Shown here one piece after another: positions 54,645-59,117 of a DNA stretch of 59,117 nt. The position numbers and the translations under genes are program-made. The stretch's first letter is position 1. Each line of letters opens with the position of its first letter. The notes under the pieces were generated by a model, which was not told the DNA's origin, ran no database searches, and saw only the letters and a list, made by a program, of their open reading frames with translations. The stretch comes from an uncultured Thermomicrobiales bacterium (GTDB taxonomy: Bacteria > Chloroflexota > Chloroflexia > Thermomicrobiales > UBA6265). The DNA lies in the NCBI GenBank assembly GCA_902806405.1, contig CADCWL010000221.1, forward strand, positions 1-59,117. The letters run 5' to 3'.

Positions 54645-55973
54645 GTGTCGGAGCTGACGGTCGCCACGACCATCTTCGTCGTGACCTACGCGGTGATCAT
54701 CAGCGAGCGGCTCGACCGCGCGGTGGTCGCGCTCGCCGGCGCCGCGCTGATGATCGCCTTCGGCGTGCTGGACCAGGACCGGGCGGTCGCGGCGATCGAC
54801 TTCAACACCCTGGCGCTGCTGGTCGGGATGATGATCCTGGTCAACATCTTAAAGCGGACGGGGGTCTTCCGCTACGCCGGCTGGCGCACGGCGATCGCGG
54901 TCGGGGGCAGCCCCTGGCGGCTGATGGTCGGGTTCGCGCTCTTCACCGCCGTCGCCTCGGCCTTCCTGGACAACGTGACGACGATCCTGCTGATGGTCCC
55001 GGTCACGATCGCGATCTGCGACGACCTCGGCTTCGACGCGCGGCCGTTCCTGATCACCCAGGTCATCGCCAGCAACGTCGGCGGCACCGCGACCCTGATC
55101 GGCGACCCGCCGAACATCCTGATCGGCAGCGCGACCGGGCTCGACTTCGTGGCGTTCCTCGCCAACCTCGGCCCGCTGGTCGCGCTGCTGCTGCCGCTGA
55201 CGATCGCCGGCTTCTGGCTCGCCTACCAGCGGCGTGGTCGTCTCGCCGCGCCGTCGCCGGAGGCCCGCCGGGCGCTGGCGGAGGCGGACGCCCGCGTCCA
55301 CATCGGCAACGCGCCGCTCCTGCGCAGGGCGCTGAGCGTGCTGGCGCTCACCATCCTCGGGTTCGTCCTGCACGGCGTGCTCCACCTGGAGGCGGGCACC
55401 GTCGCGATGTTCGGCGCCATCCTGCTCCTGCTGCTGAGCCGGGCCGACCTGCACGGCGTGCTCGCGGAGGTCGAGTGGCCCACGATCTTCTTCTTCGTCG
55501 GGCTCTTCGTGCTGGTCGGCGGCCTGGAGGAGATCGGCCTGCTGGACCGGATCGCCCGCCGGGCCGTCGCCGTGAGCGGCGGCGACGTCACGCTGACGGT
55601 GCTGGCCATCCTCTGGTTCGCCGCGGTCGTCTCGGCGATCGTCGACAACATCCCGGCGGTGGCGACGATGATCCCCCTCACCTTCTCGATCGCCCGCCTC
55701 CTCTTCCCGGAGCTGGCCGAGCTGGACGACGCCGCCCTCGCCAGGCACGCCGAGGTGGCGCCGCTCTGGTGGGCGCTGGCGCTCGGGGCCTGCTTGGGCG
55801 GCAACGGGTCGCTGGTGGGCGCGTCGGCCAACGTGGTCGCGGTCGGCATCTCGGAGCGGCGCGGCCAACCGATCGGCTTCTGGGGCTTCACCCGCGTCGG
55901 CCTGCCGTTCACGCTGGCAACGCTCGTCGTCGCCAGCCTCTACGTCTGGCTGCGCTACCTAGCGTTCCAGTAG
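54645..55973 (+). CDS. ArsB/NhaD-superfamily ion transporter
   Basis: The 442-residue protein has about eleven transmembrane helices of the ion-transporter superfamily. Family motifs are SAFLDNVTTILLMVPVTIA near residue 105, NVGGTATLIGDPPNILIG near 145 and, in the second half, SAIVDNIPAVATMIPL and ACLGGNGSLVGASANVVAVG. The paired re-entrant loops and the GDPPNILIG motif match NhaD-type Na+/H+ antiporters and ArsB/P-protein relatives; the exact ion is not certain. The GTG at 54645 has GGGGGGA about nine bases upstream. It leads a run with a CPA1 antiporter and an MrpA-like protein, which supports a role in Na+/H+ exchange. Confidence 0.88.
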   Translation: MSELTVATTIFVVTYAVIISERLDRAVVALAGAALMIAFGVLDQDRAVAAIDFNTLALLVGMMILVNILKRTGVFRYAGWRTAIAVGGSPWRLMVGFALFTAVASAFLDNVTTILLMVPVTIAICDDLGFDARPFLITQVIASNVGGTATLIGDPPNILIGSATGLDFVAFLANLGPLVALLLPLTIAGFWLAYQRRGRLAAPSPEARRALAEADARVHIGNAPLLRRALSVLALTILGFVLHGVLHLEAGTVAMFGAILLLLLSRADLHGVLAEVEWPTIFFFVGLFVLVGGLEEIGLLDRIARRAVAVSGGDVTLTVLAILWFAAVVSAIVDNIPAVATMIPLTFSIARLLFPELAELDDAALARHAEVAPLWWALALGACLGGNGSLVGASANVVAVGISERRGQPIGFWGFTRVGLPFTLATLVVASLYVWLRYLAFQ

Positions 55974-55993
55974 GGGTGGGGGAAGGTGCCGAC

Positions 55994-57264
55994 GTGAGCG
56001 GATTCGGTGTCGAATCGTTCGTCCAGCAATTTGCCTGGCTCCTGCTCGGGGCCGCGGCGATCGGCCTGCTCGCCCAGCGGGTGCGCATCCCGTACGCAGT
56101 CGCGCTCGTCGTCGGCGGCCTGCTGGTCGAGGAGAGCCACATCGTCCGCGTCCCCGACCTCGACCCGGACCTGGTCCTCTTCGCCTTTCTGCCGCCGCTG
56201 CTCTTCGACGCGGCGTTCCGGCTCGACGCCCGCGAGGTCCGCTTGGTGGCCCGACCCGTCCTCCTGCTCGCGGTGCCAGGCGTGGCCGTCACCGCCGCGG
56301 TCGTGGGGGGAGCGTTGGCGCTGGCGCTCGATCTGCCATTGGCGGTGGCGCTCCTCTTCGGCAGCATCGTCGCCGCCACCGACCCGGTGGCCGTCACCGC
56401 GGTCGTCAAATGGCTCGGTTTGCCGTCGCGGATCGTCGTCGTCCCGGAGGCGGAGAGTCTGGTCAACGACGGGATGGCGATCACCCTCTACACCGCCTTG
56501 GTCGGGCTCGTGGTGACAGGCGCCGCTGACGTCGTCGGCATCCTGGAGCTTTTCGGCCTGGAGGTGTTCGGCGGCATCGCCATCGGCGCCGTCCTCGGGC
56601 TCGTCTTCTCCCGACTGACCGGGACGATTGACGACCACCTGATCGAGATGATGATCTCAACCGTCCTCGCCTACGGCAGCTTTCTGGTCGCCGACGCCGT
56701 CCACGCTTCGGGCGCCCTGGCCTGCGTCGCCGCCGGCCTGATCCACGGCAGCTACGGGCGGGAGGTGGGGATGTCGGCCGAGACGACCCGCCGCTCGACG
56801 ACCTCTGGGAGTACCTGGGGTTTCTCGCCAACGCGATCCTCTTCCTGCTGGTCGGTTTCAGCGTCCACGTCGACGATCTTCTGGCCGAGGCGTGGCCGGT
56901 GACCGTCGCCGTCGTGGCGGTCCTAGCGGCGCGGGTGATCGTCGTCGAGGCGGTGGGATGGGCCACCGCCGGCGGCCGCCACGCCGCGCCGCCACGTGAA
57001 CGGGCCGTCTTTGTCTGGTCCGGCCTACGGGGAGCACTCACGATCGCCCTCGCGCTCGGTCTGCCGCCCGGCACGCCGTCGCGCGACCTCCTGATCGCGA
57101 TGGCCTTCGGCGTGGTGCTCTTCACCATGGTGGTCCAGGGGCTAAGCTTGCCCCTGCTCATCCGCCGGCTCGGCTTGGCGCGCACCGGGGCGGCGAGCGG
57201 GGAACTCGCGGCAAGGACGGGGGGGACCCGGATGGCGGCTCTGGGGATCGATCGGGATGGGTGA
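55994..57264 (+). pseudogene. CPA1-family Na+/H+ antiporter with a frameshift
   Basis: The first frame, from GTG 55994, encodes the N-terminal two thirds of a Na+/H+ exchanger: LPPLLFDAAFRLD, GSIVAATDPVAVTAVVKWLG and PEAESLVNDGMAI, the conserved ATDPV and ND residues of the ion path. After MSAETTRR (about 56793) it runs into foreign sequence and stops at 56902. The next frame resumes exactly where the family sequence should continue (LDDLWEYLGFLANAILFLLVG, then VWSGLRGALTIALAL) and ends at 57264. One missing base in the ccgccgctcg run explains the break. Joined, the protein is about 423 residues, normal for the family. It may be an assembly error or a recent null mutation. Confidence 0.85.
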
Positions 57265-59117
57265 GCCGGTTGTGGTCCTGCTCGTCGTCGCGCTCCTGGC
57301 GGCGCCGGCGGCGGCGTTCGCCGGATTGCGGCGGCCGGCGCTAGCCTGGCCGGTCGGGATCGCTGCCGCCGCGCTCGCCTTTGCCGCCGCACTGTGGGGA
57401 TGGGCCGGCGGTGGTGGCACGGCGATCGATCTGCCGTGGGCGCCGACGTGGGGCTTGCGGCTGCGCTTCGCGCTCGACGGGCTGTCCCTCCTCTACGCCC
57501 TGCTCGCGACCGGAATCGGCCTCGCCGTCCTCGTCTACGGCTCCCGCTACGTTCCCCTTCACCTCGCCCACCAGGGGCGGCCGCCGGCGGACGCCGTCCG
57601 CTTCGTCGCCTTCGTCCTCCTCTTCATGGGGGCGATGGTCGGCCTGGTCTTGGCGCAGGACCTCCTCTTGATCTTCCTCTTCTGGGACCTGACCGCGGTC
57701 GCCTCCTACTTCCTGATCGGCTTCGATCGGCAAGAGGCGAGGAGCCGCGAGGCGGCGCTGATGGCGCTGCTGGTGACCGGGGTCGGCGCCGTCGCCTTCC
57801 TGATCGGTGCGGTCCTGCTCGAAGCCGCCTACGGCACGTACGCGCTGCCGGAGCTCATCGCCGCCGCCGAGCCGGGGGCGGGGACAAGCGTCGCCGTGAC
57901 CCTGATGGCGGTGACGGCGCTGGCCAAAAGCGCCCAGGCGCCGTTCCATTTCTGGCTGCCGCGGGCGATGGCGGCGCCGACGCCGGTGTCGGCCTACCTC
58001 CACTCGGCGGCGATGGTCGCCGCCGGCGTCTTCCTCCTCGCCCGGCTCCACCCGCTGCTCCGGCTGAGCGAGGCGCTGCTCGATGCCCTGGTGGCGATCG
58101 GATTCCTCTCGATGGCGGTCGGCGGCGCGCTGGCGCTGGCCAAGGACGAGCTGAAGCCGCTCCTCGCCTACTCGACCGTCGCCCAGTACGGCTACGTCGT
58201 CGTCATGCTCGGTCTGGGCGGCACCTACGGGCTGGCGGGCGCCGCCTTCTACGTTCTGGCCCACGCCCTTGCCAAGAGCGCCCTCTTCCTGACCGCCGGC
58301 GCCGTGACCGAGGCGACCGGCGAGAAGGATCTGGCGCGGCTGGGCGGTCTCTGGCGGGAGATGCCCCTGCTCGCGGCGGGGAGCGGCGCGGCGGCCGCGT
58401 CGCTCGCGGCGCTGCCGCTGACGATCGGCTTTTTCAAGGACGAGCTCTTCTTCGCGGCGGCGCTGGAGCGCGGCCCGGTCGTCACCGGCCTCGCGGTCGT
58501 CGGCGCGGCATCGACGTTCGCCTACGCCGGGCGCTTCTGGGGCGGCGTCTTCCTGGGGCCCGTCCGCTCTCCCGCGGGGCCGATCCCCGCCGCCCTCGTC
58601 CTCCCCGTCGCCGCGCTCGGGCTCCTCTCGCTCCTGGGGGGGCTCGTCGTCGGACCGGCGGCGCGCCTGGCGGAGGGGGCGGGCGCCGTCTCCTTCGGCG
58701 CGCCGACCCCGATCCATCCGGCCTACCACTTCGACACCCGGCCGGAGAACCTCTGCGCCCTCGCCGCCTTCACCCTCGGCGGCCTCCTCCTCGCCGCCCA
58801 ACCCGTCTGGCGGCCGGCCGTCGCCGCGCTCGCCCGTCTCGGGGAGCGGCTGGGGCCGGAGCGGGGCTACCGGGGCGCGCTCGCCAGTCTGAACCGCGTC
58901 TCCGACGCGATCCACCGGACAGAGGTGCGGGATCTCCGGAGCAAGGTGGCGGCGGTGCTGGTGCCGGGCGGGGTGCTGGTCGTGGCCGCCGTCGCCGCCA
59001 CCCCGACCGAGGGTGCCTTCGTCGTTGGCGGCCTCGCCGGCGACGACCTGCCGCTGACGCTGATGCTGGCGGTGGCGGCGCTCGCGGCGCTGGCGGCGAC
59101 GGTGCCGCACGACCACC
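57257..59117 (+). CDS. mrpA: MrpA/NuoL-like cation antiporter subunit (partial at the window end)
   Basis: An open frame from ATG 57257 continues to the window edge for about 620 residues. It has many transmembrane helices of the proton-conducting antiporter family: FLFWDLTAVASYFLIGFDR near residue 138, LAKSAQAPFHFWLPRAMAAPTPVSAYLHSA split around 235-260, and KDELKPLLAYSTVAQYG near 298. The position usually holding a key glutamate (WELT) is Asp here (WDLT). After the antiporter core the C-terminal region continues, as in MrpA (MnhA) rather than NuoL. The start overlaps the CPA1 frame by 8 nt. Further Mrp subunits would be expected beyond the edge. Confidence 0.88.
   Translation, partial: MGEPVVVLLVVALLAAPAAAFAGLRRPALAWPVGIAAAALAFAAALWGWAGGGGTAIDLPWAPTWGLRLRFALDGLSLLYALLATGIGLAVLVYGSRYVPLHLAHQGRPPADAVRFVAFVLLFMGAMVGLVLAQDLLLIFLFWDLTAVASYFLIGFDRQEARSREAALMALLVTGVGAVAFLIGAVLLEAAYGTYALPELIAAAEPGAGTSVAVTLMAVTALAKSAQAPFHFWLPRAMAAPTPVSAYLHSAAMVAAGVFLLARLHPLLRLSEALLDALVAIGFLSMAVGGALALAKDELKPLLAYSTVAQYGYVVVMLGLGGTYGLAGAAFYVLAHALAKSALFLTAGAVTEATGEKDLARLGGLWREMPLLAAGSGAAAASLAALPLTIGFFKDELFFAAALERGPVVTGLAVVGAASTFAYAGRFWGGVFLGPVRSPAGPIPAALVLPVAALGLLSLLGGLVVGPAARLAEGAGAVSFGAPTPIHPAYHFDTRPENLCALAAFTLGGLLLAAQPVWRPAVAALARLGERLGPERGYRGALASLNRVSDAIHRTEVRDLRSKVAAVLVPGGVLVVAAVAATPTEGAFVVGGLAGDDLPLTLMLAVAALAALAATVPHDH

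Overview
The window is a very GC-rich (roughly 70 percent G+C) bacterial chromosome segment with 38 intact-looking protein genes, one of them cut by the right edge, and three further open reading frames of low confidence. There are also two tRNA-Ser genes and four broken genes. Gene content suggests a member of the Chloroflexota, most likely class Thermomicrobia (Sphaerobacter/Thermomicrobium relatives). The pointers are the style of the ECF sigma remnant, a surface protein with a long Thr/Pro/Ala linker, a Tat-type sugar-binding protein, PRC-barrel/DUF2382 proteins and a decaprenyl-phosphate phosphoribosyltransferase-like UbiA protein. This placement is inference; there is no rRNA in the window. 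No CRISPR array, intact insertion sequence or phage module was seen.

Region 1 (1-10.6 kb) is mostly surface-glycan and lipid-carrier metabolism. It starts with a decayed ECF sigma factor and a small SAM methyltransferase. An operon for UDP-glucose dehydrogenase and mannose-1-phosphate guanylyltransferase follows on the minus strand. After a short stretch of broken small ORFs come a UbiA-type prenyl-phosphate transferase (minus) and, divergently, a tightly overlapped trio: LPG-synthase/flippase-like membrane protein, NAD-dependent epimerase and dTDP-4-dehydrorhamnose reductase. Region 2 (10.8-18 kb) holds two tandem tRNA-Ser genes with a good promoter, a beta-carbonic anhydrase and a minus-strand operon moxR, DUF58, TgpA-type transglutaminase, ribokinase, the last three genes linked by 8-nt overlaps.

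Region 3 (19-27.4 kb) is housekeeping on the plus strand: DNA polymerase I with all three activities, an FmdB zinc-ribbon protein, cysE, cysS, rlmB and an RraA-like protein. Region 4 (27.4-36.1 kb) is a sugar-utilisation island: a sigma70-type promoter, a Tat-exported sugar-binding protein, two permeases (no ATPase), a GH38 alpha-mannosidase and a mandelate-racemase/enolase-superfamily enzyme. Together they suggest import and breakdown of mannosides or related sugars.

Region 5 (37-48.8 kb) is almost entirely minus strand and looks like an envelope and stress region. It contains a large single-pass protein ending in a degenerate thermonuclease-like domain, a bacterial dynamin-like GTPase, CsbD, a DUF389 protein interrupted by an amber codon, TerC, a PRC-barrel protein, a four-TM protein, a PRC-DUF2382 protein and a winged-helix regulator with a degenerate nucleotidyltransferase domain. 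Several genes there are followed by strong GC hairpins.

Region 6 (48.9-59.1 kb, plus strand) is transport: a CNNM/CorC-type protein, a DUF202 protein, a PadR regulator, an ABC exporter with a long low-complexity insertion in its ATPase domain, and a run of three unrelated cation-transporter types (ArsB/NhaD-like, CPA1 Na+/H+ antiporter with a frameshift, MrpA/NuoL-like cut by the window edge). The run is preceded by a structured leader ending in a textbook intrinsic terminator 44 nt upstream of the first start codon. That leader is the best candidate in the window for an uncharacterised regulatory RNA.
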